Assembly: GCF_958298935.1 (NCBI RefSeq)
Contig: NC_084924.1
Coordinates: 29,175,819 to 29,239,818, forward strand
Direction of reading: 5' to 3'
Length of the DNA stretch: 64,000 nt
From: Phragmites australis
Taxonomy: Eukaryota > Streptophyta > Magnoliopsida > Poales > Poaceae
The notes under the pieces are model-generated. The model saw only the letters and a program-made list of their open reading frames with translations, did not search any database and had not been told where the DNA came from. Below, one piece after another: positions 34,902 through 46,959 of the stretch (its first letter is position 1; every line of letters starts with the position of its first letter). A program made the position numbers and the translations under genes.

Positions 34902-35851
34902 CTTAATGTACACAATAACCAAAATACCCCAAAATTATCATTCATATTAATCAAAATTCATCTAGCATTCTTGTGGTGTTGCCACACAGATATATCTCAA
35001 ACCAACCATACAATTTTGCTTCTACATCGAAGCATATGTTAAAATTGAGAACTCTTAAGTGTGAAAGTTCTGCAAATTCATTTCTTGAAGTAACTTCTCA
35101 GTATATGTGTCGTATCCATGTCTACTCTTAACCTTTATATACCCAACCTGTTAATTCAGAAGTACCAAAATACAGGCGTAATATTTTGTTCAGGTAGAAG
35201 TAACTCCATTATTCTCTGAATTTTCTCATCAAATTTAGATTGTGCTAGTATATAACTTCGATTTCAAAGTGTAAAAATGTGAAAAAATAGCTTTAAGCGT
35301 GCATCAAAAAACAAAGTGCCCAATGACTCAAAATGATGAAACATATATGCATCTTCCCATTTTATAAATTTGTAACCTTCATGTACACAATAACCAAAAT
35401 ACCCTGAAATTATCATTCATATTGATAAAAATTCATCTAGCATTCTTGTGGTATTGCCAACACAGATATATCTCAAACCAGCCATACAATTTGGCTTCTA
35501 CATCCAAGCATATGTTAAAACTGAGAACTCTTAAGTGTGAAAGTTATGCAAATTCATTTCTTGAAGTAACTTCACGGTATCTATGTCGTCTCCCTTTCTA
35601 CTCTTAACCTTTATCTACCAAACCTGTTAATTCAAAAGTACCAAAATACAAGAAGAATATTTTGTTCAAGTTGAAGTAATTCCATTATTCTCTGAATTTT
35701 CTCATCAAATTTAGATTGTGCTAGTATATAACTTTGATTTCAAAGTGTAAAAATACGAAAAATTAGCTCCCAGCTTGCATCACAAAATAAAGTGCACAAT
35801 GACTGAAAATGATCAAACATATATACATCTTCCCATTTTATAAATTTGTAA
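34902..35851. repeat. 475-base tandem duplication
   Basis: Two head-to-tail copies, about 34902-35376 and 35377-35851, share TGTACACAATAACCAAAATA at a fixed offset of 475 (34907 and 35382). They also share ATTCATCTAGCATTCTTGTG, CTTCCCATTTTATAAATTTG and most bases between. The copies differ by scattered substitutions and small indels. No protein is encoded. Confidence 0.9.
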
Positions 35852-37169
35852 GTGTGATTCTGTTACGTATATGGGTAAGTAGAATCATGGCCAAGACATA
35901 CAATATATCTATTTGTTCTAAATAATCTAATAACCATTTTTTAAGGGCATTACATGTCACTATTTAACTAACCTAATGCCATCCGAGGACACAACCGTGG
36001 TGAGCATCCCCATGGGGCCGACGCTGCCTCACCCCTTCCGCATGTGTTACCGACACGAAGCCGAGTGCCGCCACTCCACTTGCGCTCTGGTTGCCGGAAC
36101 GCAAGTCGCTACCGTCTCACCACAAATTCGTATGCCATCTCTGCTATCCATTGCCATCGCTTCCCACCGCAAGCATTGAGGAAGGTGAGGCGGCAGGAGG
36201 GTCGTGCTCGGTGGGAGGCGACAGAGATGGTACCTAAGCCAACAGGCGGGTGGGAGCAGGGCGAGTGGGCGGTGGCGCTAGCATCAGCGGTAGATTTGTG
36301 AAACATATGGGGAGCAAGGAGGTGCCGAGAGGTAGAGGCGCACGGGGACACATGACGACGGGAACTGGAGGAGACATTCAAGAAGGAGGCATGGTTCACG
36401 GGGAGAGGGGGCAGCTGTGCGAGAGAGAAGGATAGCACGTCTGCATCAGAGGGGCTCAGGTGGCCTAAAGAGCTGGAACAAGTTGGAAGGGAGAGAGGCT
36501 AGAGAGGGAGATGAAGATTCGGGAGAGTTCTCGATGGTTAGCATGGTTGAGGACATCTGCACGTTAGCTTCGAATCAAACAGCCCACATCAAAAGGGCTG
36601 ATGTGGAGTAGCTGGCCGGCAGGGAACGCAATCGTGTTTAGATTGTTAGAGATATGTGGAATTAAGGTAGCTAAATCAAAACTACATACCTTGGATCACC
36701 AAAAACGAAAACCTCTTCTAAAATTTGAGCCTCCTCTCCCCAAATCTTAGAAAATGCCCGCCACTTCCGAGCAACTCCTGTTCGGGTAGCTCTACTCAAT
36801 CTGAACAACAGCTGGTCAAGGGAGGTATATTGTGCTAATCTATCACAGTCGGTAATCTAGGTATTTTTGTAGTCGGTTCTTGGATGGAACCTAAGACAAT
36901 AATAAAAATAACCCAATCGGTTCCAGTCTAGAAACAACTGTAGTATGTGGTTAAAAATCAATTAGGACAATATGAGAAGACCATGGAGCAAAGAATCAAT
37001 TATAATAATCACGATCACAATCAATTTTTCAAAACCAACTATCATCATAGACTCATAGTATTTGAACCGACTGTACTTTGGATGTTTCAAGCAGCGGAGA
37101 GGTGATACTCCATCAGCGAAGATGAGTTCCACTCCACATATCGCTTTCTCCGTGGCTAGGGTGCTGCAC
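35852..37169. other. Intergenic, nothing recognised
   Basis: A GC-rich island at 35976-36600 has frames on both strands but no family resemblance. The remainder is AT-rich, with AACCGACT-like motifs near 37060 that may be CACTA subterminal repeats. Confidence 0.35.
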
Positions 37170-37787
37170 TCACTACCACATAACAGGCCATCAGTGTCAG
37201 TTCAAAATTTTCATTAGTGGCTATTCTTGAACCAGCACTGAAAGTGCTATCAGAGCCGGTTCTTAACTGGCACTGATAGTCTGTTCCAAAAATCGATGTT
37301 CTGAAGCCAGAAAAAATGAATTTTTTTTCAACCAACCAGTGACCGAGGCCCGAGCTACCCCACACGCACATGTCATCGTCAAGTTTTTTCACGCATGTGC
37401 GTTCCATTGGATTAGAAGCCGCGACCTACTCCTTCACACGTACATTCCTTACTATCTCACCTATCTCTCATTGCTAATAGCACTACAAGATATTTTCCTT
37501 TTAATCCCCTCCTGCTGAATGTTTATCATGATTATTTCGGTATCTAAATTATTTCAAATGAAAAGGTTGTCAACTACAAAGTTATAGATCTCATCAAAAG
37601 TTATAATTTTCATATAAAGTTTATCTCCATCCGACATCGTTTGAAAAAGTTATGAATTTTGAAAAATCGATTGTCATCAACTATCACTGATAATCTCTTT
37701 ATTATCAGTGCCAGTTATGGTAAAAATTAGCATTAAAAAGTCACTATCAGTACCGGATCGTGGCTAGAATCAATACTGATACACATT
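37170..37787 (+). mobile_element. CACTA-like terminal segment, interrupted by solo LTR B
   Basis: It begins CACTACCACATAACAGGCC and carries degenerate subterminal motifs (AACCAGCACTGAAAG, AACTGGCACTGATAG, CAGTGCCAGTT). The same kind of motif resumes after the solo LTR at 39502 (AGTACCGGTTTCAACC, AACTGGCACTAATAATG). The right terminus was not found, so the element is probably truncated near 39620. Confidence 0.55.
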
Positions 37788-39496
37788 TGTCGGAGAGTGA
37801 ACTCCTGTCGCAGGGATCCCGAGAGACCCCCTTTTTAGAGATTCGGCCGGGGGGATGATCCTGGAAAAGCTTGTGTGGGAAATAATCGGGAACGGAAATA
37901 AATGCGATGGCTGGTGGGAGACGATCACCCTAATGCAAGGAAAAGTGGGTACGCCGGGTTTTAGACAGGTTCGGGCCGCACGGAGGCGTAACACCCTACT
38001 CCTGTATGAGCGCTATATTTATCCTTGAAGGGGATTCTTCAAGGAGATATCTGGTTCTAAGGGGAGAATTGTTTACAAAGAGCTTGAGGCTCTTCTGTTC
38101 TAGCTTAACTTGAGCTGGTTCGAGTGTCTGTCGATCTATCTTTGGCCTGGTTCGCCGGAGATTGTTGGTTGTCTGGTCTCTTGGTAGTCTTGTGGTCGGG
38201 GGCTCTTGCCCTCTTCTTTTAGTGTTCTCCATCCTTTCCTTTTATAGGCGCGCCGACCTCAACATATCCTGAATGGGAAAGAGGGGACGCGAATGCCAAG
38301 GTGCCACGGAGAAGGGCGTAATCATTTCATCTTGGCGAAGTGACAGGGGCGGTGGAGAAAGGCGGCGCGCATTCGACCACCAGCCGCTGCGGAAGCCTCG
38401 GGGCGCCCTAAAAGGGGCCCACCGGGCAGCCTCAGAGGTGCCCAGTGCGCCCACCCTGTCTTGTTCTTCTGCCAGGGCAGGGTGGCAGGCGGAGCGCTTC
38501 GATTCTGGCAACGTTATCCCGAGGCACCTGGATGAAACGGGACGGGACCCGTACATTTAATGGACCCACGGCCCCCTGCCAGTGCATGGCAGGGTCTGAC
38601 ACTGGGGCGTGGGCAGCTGAGAATGTCAGGATGTCAGGATGTCAGACCGCGCGTGCCTATTAAATGCGGCATTGGGCCTTTGACCGGATGACACCCTGAC
38701 GACGGGACCCTTCGGGTCGTTGAATGATCTTGCGCGAACCTTCGGGGAACCGAGTCCTCGGGGGCTGCCACGTGCAGCCCCGAGCACTCTCTCCCGAGCA
38801 CTTCGGTGGGACCTTCGGGGCACCGAGTCCTCGGGGGCTGCCACGTGCAGCCCCGAGCACTCTCTCCCGAGCACTTCGGTGGGACCTTCGGGGCACCGAG
38901 TCCTCGGGGGCTGCCACGTGCAGCCCCGAGCACTCTCTCCCGAGCACTTCGGTGGGACCTTCGGGGCGCCGAGTCTTCGGGGGCTGCCACGTGCAGCCCC
39001 GAGCACTCTCTCCCGAGCACTTCGGTGGGACCTTCGGGGCGCCGAGTCCTCGGGGGCTGCCACGTGCAGCCCCGAGCACTCTCTCCCGAGCACTTCGGTG
39101 GGACCTTCGGGGCACCGAGTCCTCGGGGGCTGCCACATGCAGCCCCGAGCACTCTCTCCCGAGCACTTCGGTGGGACCTTCGGGGCACCGAGTCCTCGGG
39201 GGCTGCCACGTGCAGCCCCGAGCACTCTCTCCCGAGCACTTCGGTGGGACCTTCGGGGCACCGAGTCCTCGGAGGCTGCCACGTGCAGCCCCGAGCACTC
39301 TCTCCCGAGCACTTCCTTCTTGGTATTTGGGCTCTGCGGATCATCGGGGAACTAGGGTGCTCGGGAACCAGAAGCGGCGGCCCCGAGCACCTTCTCCCGG
39401 GACTTCGCTTCTACCTACCTTGCAGGGTGGTGATATGTAGTGGATGGCCGGCCTGGCCTCGGGACTTAGGGACCCCTGGTTCTAAATACACCGACA
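37788..39496. mobile_element. Solo LTR B (1709 bp) with perfect ACATT target duplication
   Basis: The ends are TGTCGGAGAGTGAACTCCTG and AATACACCGACA. The pentamer ACATT flanks both sides exactly (37783-37787 and 39497-39501). It is homologous to solo LTR A but longer because of the 73-base tandem array. No internal retrotransposon sequence adjoins it. It was inserted into CACTA-like DNA. Lineage unknown; five-base duplication and TG/CA ends fit any LTR superfamily. Confidence 0.9.
38728..39312. repeat. Eight tandem 73-base GC-rich repeats with palindromic G-box
   Basis: Units recur every 73 bases (CTTCGGT at 38801, 38874, 38947 and so on). Each contains ACCTTCGGGG, CCGAGTCCTCGGGGGCTGCC, CACGTG at the centre of a near-palindrome, GCAGCCCCGAGCAC and TCTCTCCCGAGCAC. 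The sixth unit has CACATG instead of CACGTG. Because 73 is not a multiple of three and stops are scarce, long frames appear in all six frames; these are not genes. Confidence 0.95.
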
Positions 39497-39501
39497 ACAT
39501 T

Positions 39502-40560
39502 AGTACCGGTTTCAACCACGAACTGGCACTAATAATGACTTTTTAGTACCGTTTCTTAGCGTCTCAGCTATTATTCATGCGTGAGAGTTTAACAACAGGC
39601 GCTGATACGTCTTCAGTGTCGGTTTTTCATAACTGCTGCCACGTGGAGGCGGGAGGCGCAACAGCATCCACGGCCAGTCCGGCGTACGGCGAGTGTACGT
39701 ACGTCTTACACGGCGTACGGCCGGTCGGGCCACGCTGCATTCACTTTTCCGTGTACTAGGTTGGATCAGATCTAGACTATCTGCGCGACTTTTGACCACC
39801 GCCTGCCCTCAGTGCAATGTGATGCATGCTCTCCTAAACGTACATGCCCTTGGTGCTTAGTAATTATTAACTCCTAACCGGCCGGCGGTATGTCGGATTC
39901 TCGATCCGTGCAATACATAGATTCAAGCTACCGATTTCTTATCCTTTTGATGAAAACGAAGATGAAATAGGTTTTGTTGGCTTAGATATTTGATAGGCCT
40001 TTGTTCAATTGCGCAATCCCGAAGGCCCTTAATTTGAATGTAGCAATAATAAAGCAAAAGTATTTCGTATCATGATTCATGATGACCATAGTAAGCTTTT
40101 AAGAAAATCGGATAAAGAAAACAAAAGTTGGGCGGGAAACTAGCAGAACCGGTCGAGCGCGATCTTCCCCGATCGTTCGCGGACTCAGAGCCCAAACTAG
40201 TGGCCGCCGCCACAGGAAAACTGCAGTTCAAAGTACACCATCGACTAGTATAAACAGACAAAGTTTCATGTCGGAGCCCATAATCGATCCGCCTGCCGTG
40301 ATCCAGACAGCTTAGATTTGCCCTCTTGCTGTTCCTCATGTGCACCGACGTGTACTGCATCGGCCTATTCCAATTAACAATCCTAGAATATATCACTGAC
40401 CGTGCTAATTTATTTATGTTTGTACTAACTCAACCAAATTTTAATTGGAGAAAATAAAACGGAAGCTTCGATGGAAGTTTCTCATGGAAGAAAAGTTAGC
40501 TACCCAGGTTATTCTCCTTGGACTCGTCCTGCTGGCAGCAGCAGCTAGCGCGTACGTCGC
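39502..40560. other. CACTA debris then intergenic
   Basis: 39502-39620 continues the CACTA-like subterminal repeats. The remainder is ordinary intergenic DNA with no recognised gene. Confidence 0.35.
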
Positions 40561-41972
40561 GCTTTCATTGCTATAAAAAGATTTTCTCTTATTCTTTTTT
40601 ATTGTCGATTTAAAAATAACCGATAGTAATAAATTACTGATGATTTATAAGCTAAACCGACATATCTAACCAAGAGTCCGTAAGAACCGATAGTAATATC
40701 AACTATCACTGTCGATTAAAAACTCACTGACGGAACAATAATTGAGCCAATATAAACTGACATTAATAATTCTTATCTCTATCGGATCGTATTCTAAACC
40801 GCACTACCAGCTTATATGCTCACAAACGGAGCAATAATTGAGCGAATATGAACCGGTAGTGTTAATTATTATTTCTATTTGTACATATTCCAAACCCGCA
40901 GTGATAATATTTCTATAAATCCTAAGCTTGTCTCCCTCAATATGCGCCCATCTCACTCCGCTTCTAATCTCCAGAAGCCGCTCCCAAGAGATAATAGCGG
41001 TCGAAGTGATGTGATAATCACCGTCGCCATTGTGGACACCTCTACCCCTTATGCATGGCTTCCATATCCTCTGAGCTCATTGTTGTCTCCTCATCCTGAG
41101 CCACCTCACAACCGTCCTCGTTTACCACCTCGTGACCGCCCAAGCCTATCACGCTCCCAATCTCCAGAAACCACTCCCGAGGAGTAGTGGCAGTCGAAAT
41201 GGTGCGATGGTCACCATCTCTATTGTGGCTGCACCTACCCCTTAGACCCGGCTTCCACATCATTCGATCTCGTTGTCATCTCGCTGACCTCGTCATCTCT
41301 TGTTTTCCGAGCCCCCCCCCCCCGTCTCCTCATCTCCCAAGCCCTTCTCCCCTTCTTATGTCTAAAACTTCAACTTATTATTTGGACACATAAATGACTT
41401 TATATAAAAAAGTTTTCAACTACAAAGTTGTAAATCTTATCAAGGGCTGCAATTTTTATATAAAGTTTATTCTCATTCAACTTCGTATGAAAATGTTATA
41501 ATTTTTTTAACATAAGCTACCATCTATTTTCAGAGGAAGTTCATATAAAGATCAACCTCTAAATAGATGGCCATTTTAAGAGAAAGTTCACATAAAGAAT
41601 CACCTTTGAAAATGAGGTGGTTCCTTATATGAACCACTTTTGTTACTCGTCCCAATTTCAAAGACGGATCACATAAGGAATCACCTATAAAAATAGATTA
41701 TTTTCGAGACGGCTCCTTATGTGAACCACCTGTGGCAATTATCATATTTTCAGAAACAGTTCACATAAGGAACTGCCTCTAAAAATGACTATTTACACAA
41801 GTGATTGTGATAATCATCCTATTTGCACAGGCGGCTGTCGTAAGCAACCGCCTGTGAAAATTTGTTTCCGCAGGCGGCCTGAAATTGCAGAGGGGTCGCC
41901 GCCAACTACTCAGGTGATTTTTTATATGAACTGCCTGTAGAAAGGTATAATGAGTGTTAAAAAATAGTTTTT
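40560..41972. mobile_element. Non-autonomous CACTA-like element(s), composite
   Basis: The left half (40600-40900) repeats ACCGATAGTAAT-, AACTATCACTG- and AACTGACATTAAT-type motifs. The right half (41520-41950) repeats GGTTCACATAAGGAAC-type motifs and ends TTTTTTTATAGTG at about 41972, whose reverse complement starts CACTATAAAAAAAC. The left end near 40565 (CATTGCTATAAAAAG) is only similar. The two halves use different subterminal motifs, so this may be two elements. The middle is Pro/Ser-rich when translated but no protein is recognised. Confidence 0.45.
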
Positions 41973-43292
41973 TTATAGTGTTATAAGGGGTTTATTATAT
42001 ATGTGAATGTCTCAATTCTAATTATTTCTATCTTGTGCTTATTTTGATTCGAGGAACATCAATATAATTGAGATATATGGTGACATTTTTTCTAAAGAAA
42101 AAACTATCGGGCCGATGCCTTATTACTTACATTGTGTTGTAGGATTTGTACCAATCTTCAAATAGTGGAGGATAAATTCATTTTCGTGGGGAGTTATGTT
42201 GACAACCCAGCTTCTATTTGAACTCAACTAGAACCATACAATCAGTACATCAAACGCCAAGTGTTATATATCAACTATACCAAGACGTGATTGACTTGAG
42301 TCTAATCGACACATCCACCAATAAATAGTTCCACACATTAGTATGGAAAAACACACTACGCAAAATCTGTTAAAAAAGGGGATCCATCACTACGTATAGA
42401 ATTCACACAACCAGCCAAACTTGAGTGCTACTCTAAGTAAATAAGGCCTTGTTTTTTTTTTTATAGATTATCATAATTTAGATTATGTAGAGAAACTTCT
42501 TGCTACTAGATTTTGAATTATGAAATTTTATAGTACAACTTAGTTTGTGGACTATAAAAATCAGTTTTTAGATTAGATCGTTTGTTTTTGCTTTAACTTT
42601 TAAGACTAAAATCTATAATCAAAATAAAAAATAAATAGAACTAAGTGTTTAACTTAGGGGCTACTCTACGTAGGAAACTTATGGCCTACTCTAGCTTGAA
42701 AACTTAAGGACTATTCTAACTCAAATGTATTGCTAACTTAAGGGCTCCTTCAAATTCAAGAGGCTCCTTCTAGTCCCATACGAAATTGCAAGGGTGAGGC
42801 CCAATAAAAAGTGACATTGCACCATGCAGAAACAACAACAACAACACATCACAAGGATTTCAATATCTTCCAAACGAATTTAGGGATCGGGCTAGATCCT
42901 TTAGAAAATTTATGAGGTAACATTTCCAGAGAGTACTTGAATACCTCAACCTTACTTTGTACAGTATGTGACATCTATGAAACTGTGAAATCAGGGCTCT
43001 GTCGTGCAAACTCCGGATTGACTTGTAGTTGAAACAACCCGAAACTAATGTGGACGTGCTGAGCTGTTGTAGAGGATGGAGAGGACGCCTGGAACACGTT
43101 GACGATTGTTATAAATGTTGTGGTTGGAGTCGGTGAAGACCTTATCGAAGAAGCAGTTGACCAAGAGCACGATGGAGACCATGTCGAAGAAGAGTTGCAC
43201 ACATGCGCAGGGGGCACAATGGAGCCCCGACGTAATTTGGCTAACAGGGCCAGATCAGGATGAATTAATTTGTCTAACGGGTTTTGTCCTAT
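41973..43292. other. Intergenic, nothing recognised
   Basis: AT-rich, with poly-T at 42454. A short acidic plus-strand frame at 43110-43250 resembles the acidic CACTA frames further right only in composition. Confidence 0.35.
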
Positions 43293-43670
43293 TCACTACA
43301 ACAAATCTTATTGTGATGAAAATCGTGATGACGAGTGTGTTATTTGTCATAGATAGTGTTGTATTATATATGACGGCCATGTTCTTATCGTCGTAAAGTT
43401 GCAAGTGTCATATTTATCTATGAAACATAAACTGTTGTCACAAAATGTACATAGGTTATCGTCATAAAACAGTAGATGATATGATCCATCATAAGATCAT
43501 TTCATGAATTTTGGTGGAATGACTCCATTTCTCATGTTTACATTAGACTTGTGCTTATGATGAATGAGACGATCTCATTCCTCAAACCAAACAAGAAAAT
43601 TAGGAGTGAGGTGATTTATCACCACCCCCACTCCTTAAATCACACACACCAAAATCTGGGCCTTCGGGAA
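43293..43670. mobile_element. CACTA-like end plus MITE fragment
   Basis: CACTACAACAAATCTTATTG at about 43294 begins a segment with repeated GTCATAAA/CATAAGAT motifs to about 43500, like a CACTA subterminal region. It is followed at 43560-43670 by ATCTCATTCCTCAAACCAAAC and GAGGTGATTTATCACC, an inverted partial copy of the MITE type seen at 27356. Confidence 0.45.
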
Positions 43671-45040
43671 TGATGCTTAATTATTTGTTTATTCGGTTCT
43701 AAATCTAGAGATAAAATCATGTGCAGTTTTTGAGTATTTTGGCTGAGTATATTCTTGGACGTACAGGCTGAGATTTTTTATTATCTTAATAAATGAAACT
43801 TCCTTTATCTGGGAAAAAGTTCTTGAATATTTGAGCTAATTAATATCCTTCGCGTCAATTTGACCCCTCACAGAAAAAGCTACTACCCCATTGTACTGTA
43901 CTACTATAATTGAAAATTGTGTTAACTAATCCGCTGTACGTAGAACTAGAGGTGCACGTACTTGTGTAGTACCTCATTATTTTGAGACTTGTACAACACC
44001 ATTTCTTAAACATGAAAGGCTCTAGTGAATTGAAGTGCTCTCATGCATCCATGGGTGTGTGCTGCAAATCCGTCGCTAGCTCCTAGCTAGATGCAAACAC
44101 GGCGATTTCTTTTTGCATGCATGAATGAAAGCAACACGCGTATCTGCCAGTTTAATTTCTTGTGAATGAAAATCAAGGAAAAGGATCTGAGACCGTCCAA
44201 TTTTTTTTGTCTCACAAACTTCGTAGTCTTAACTGATCAGTTCCATGAAAGCTCACCGTCCAAATTTCGCGAGAAATCCGTTGTCCCAGTCCCATTCTGA
44301 CACGACATGGGCGAAACAGACCGACAAGTGCTGGTCGAAGTCAAATTCAGCAAAAATAAGAGAAACTGTAGGCTGTAGCTATCAGGCCAACGACGTAGAA
44401 GCCAGCATGGCAGGAATGTCGTCGACGTGTTTTTTTTTCGAGGAAATTACGATGACGTGTTAAAAGGGTAATAAATTAACGGTGACGCGTCAAGAGGAGC
44501 GTACAAGACACTAACGAATATCGTATGGTGTATAACGTATAAACAGATTATTAGATCCAAGGGTCTTCACTAATATCCAAATTAACTTATGTTTACAACT
44601 GAAGAGAGAGCTTAGTAGTATATATAATTTATCTGCGACTGTAAATGAATCGATGAGACGATGATGAATGTAATCCAACGAAGGATTCTCGCATATACTT
44701 TTTTTTTATGGGATTCTCGCATATACAAGTTGCGAACCGACCGTTTCGTTTCCAGCCTACAAACAAAACAAATACTACAATTTAGCGGGTATGACTGCAT
44801 TCCCGGTAAACGGGTCATCTTGGACAATTCAAATTGTACCACGAAACCGACCATAAAACATGTCTGCTCTTGTACGTCAGCACTGTTTATCTCTGCTTGT
44901 CATCAAAATTGACTTTCAATAACCGGCTTCCAAAATCCAAACAGATAACAAGCCTAGCTAGTTCCTGAAAACTGGAATAGGGCATATATAGAAGGTAAAC
45001 CCTTTGCATCAGCTTTGGTAAATTGGGGAGAAGTAGGGGC
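43671..45040. other. Intergenic, nothing recognised
   Basis: No gene or defined repeat. Short frames on both strands have no family resemblance. Confidence 0.35.
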
Positions 45041-45041
45041 A

Positions 45042-45346
45042 GTTGAAGTTTCTTCGTTTTACCTAGCAAAGCGCCAGAAAATGGAACGCTGAAATTTACA
45101 TTCACATCTGATTATTAACTGGGGATTCTCTATATGGAGCGAAGGTTCACTGACCACCCACAATATTTCTATAGAAACTGGCAATCTGAAATTTAATCCA
45201 ACATTTTGCAAAATACATGACACTGTTTTTATGGGATTTGTTCAGATAGTATTTTTCATTTGGTGAGATAATAATATATATGATTTGTTGAGTTCTTTAA
45301 GAAGACAAAAAATGCTCTATTTATATTTTCTCAGAATTGTTGTTCT
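45042..45346. repeat. Dispersed duplication copy 1 (of 50507-51572)
   Basis: From TTTCTTCGTTTTACCTAGCA to TTTTCTCAGAATTGT this segment matches 50507-50539 plus 51301-51570, with substitutions and small indels. It lacks the LINE insertion present in the other copy, so it shows the pre-insertion site at 45059-45075. Confidence 0.8.
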
Positions 45347-46395
45347 TCTACATCATGTGGAGAACTCATGGGTGACATCCTCCTTCAATCTTCGGCTTCT
45401 GTTGAGCTCTAGGTAGAAGAATGGTGAGGGAGCTCTCCTCGCTTCCTCTTTCTCGGGTGGGGAAGGAAATGAACGAGTGAGTGAGTGAGGTGGTCGGTTG
45501 GTCTTAAGTGGGCGTTCTGAGCCCTGGTGTGGTCAGACCATGGGCTAGGACCACATCCTGAAAGTCCTCTTTCTTTTCCTCTTTTCTTCCAATTCTTTTT
45601 TCTTTTTCTTCCTAAATGGTCTTGGGCTATCTAAACTATTTCAAAATGATTCCCACTCATAAATATATGGTGGGAACTAGCATTGATTAACGACTTAATA
45701 TTTTCGAAACGTGTTTAAATACTTAAAACAAAATCAAAAACATAAAGCATGATATCATAATCTGTATGCATGCTTAATGACTAGATTAGAGTTTTAGGGT
45801 GTGACAACAAGACATAAATTTCTCTTTCTTATTCAACATATTCATCTCAACAGCATGCATGGATCCATATATGTTATTATGGAACTCATCACAAGTACAA
45901 TTCTCTAAGTACATTCAACTTCGAGTGGCCATCTGCGATTGCCAAATATAACAGTTATTGGATATTCAATCCAAAGAATTGTTTTAAATGCAAATTTTAG
46001 AGGCAATATAATGGTCCCGACCTAGAAAAAGACAATATATGTATACATACGAAATCTTAAACATAAGCTCAAATATTTTTAAGCTATGGTTCTGTGAATC
46101 TAACAATTTGGAGCTAAAAGAAAGTAAATACTAACCTCTAGGAATTCCAACAGAGGAAGCTAACGTTGCAGAGGAAGCTCCAAACAAATCATCTTGCAGA
46201 GGAAGCTCACGCTGCAGAGTTGAATAGAAGCTCAAATATTTGGACGCAATGGTTCTATGAATCTAGCTACCAAATTGGAGCTAAAGAAGGTAAATGCTAA
46301 CATCTAGTTATTCAAATAGAGGAAGCTCGTGCTGTAGAGAAAGCTCGGCTCACTGTCTAAAGACTCACGCGCGTCTCTGTCTAAAAAACTCACGC
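45347..46395. other. Intergenic with 163-base imperfect tandem duplication
   Basis: Segments starting near 46067 and 46230 both read GCTCAAATATTT, then ATGGTTCT(G/A)TGAATCTA, TTGGAGCTAAA and AGAGGAAGCTC. The offset is 163 bases. No gene is visible. Confidence 0.55.
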
Positions 46396-46399
46396 TAAA

Positions 46400-46738
46400 G
46401 GGTCATGTCTAAGACCAATAATTGAGGGACATAGATGGTTATTAGAATGAACCATATATATGTTCACCTTCATGAAGACGGTCTTTAAATACATATGGTT
46501 TATCATTTTTATCTATCTGTGTCTACTGGAGAGACACAGACGGATTTTAGAAGAAACCGTATATGACAATGTTACAGATGGGTATTCTAAAACCCATATG
46601 TGGCTCTTGGCACATCTATATGGTGGTCATGTTAAAGATATGTCTGTCTTAGCAACCTTCTATGGCTATTTTGTTAGTGACAGGTTCTAAGAAACCGTCT
46701 GTTACACTCCATCTACTTTCACTGTTTTTGTGGTAGTG
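46400..46738. mobile_element. Right end of a CACTA-like element
   Basis: The segment ends CACTGTTTTTGTGGTAGTG at 46738 (reverse complement CACTACCACAAAAACAGTG). It holds subterminal motifs of the AGACGGT/AACCGT type (GAAACCGTCTGTTAC, CAGACGGATTTTAGAAG). The matching left end was not found. Confidence 0.55.
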
Positions 46739-46862
46739 TTGGTTCCAATGAGAAACCATTTGGAATATGAAGGGTCAAGCCGAGAAGCCGAGAAGCCGAG
46801 CAGATGATGCTTCACGCTTTACATTCACGCGGGAGATAGTTAGGTGTTTCTCACCCTCTCAT

Positions 46863-46866
<4 letters not shown>

Positions 46867-46931
<65 letters not shown>
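46867..46931. repeat. (CT)n microsatellite, ~65 bp
   Basis: A pure CT run in the presumed 5' leader of the acidic reading frame that starts at 46945. Confidence 0.95.
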
Positions 46932-46933
<2 letters not shown>

Positions 46934-46959
46934 GTCTCCACGCCATGGCCACCTCCTCT

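Noticed and set aside
38626..39546. Six overlapping open frames of 211-246 codons on both strands
   Set aside because: They are produced by a 73-base GC-rich repeat poor in stop codons. Each frame reads the same units in rotation, so none has the signature of a real gene.
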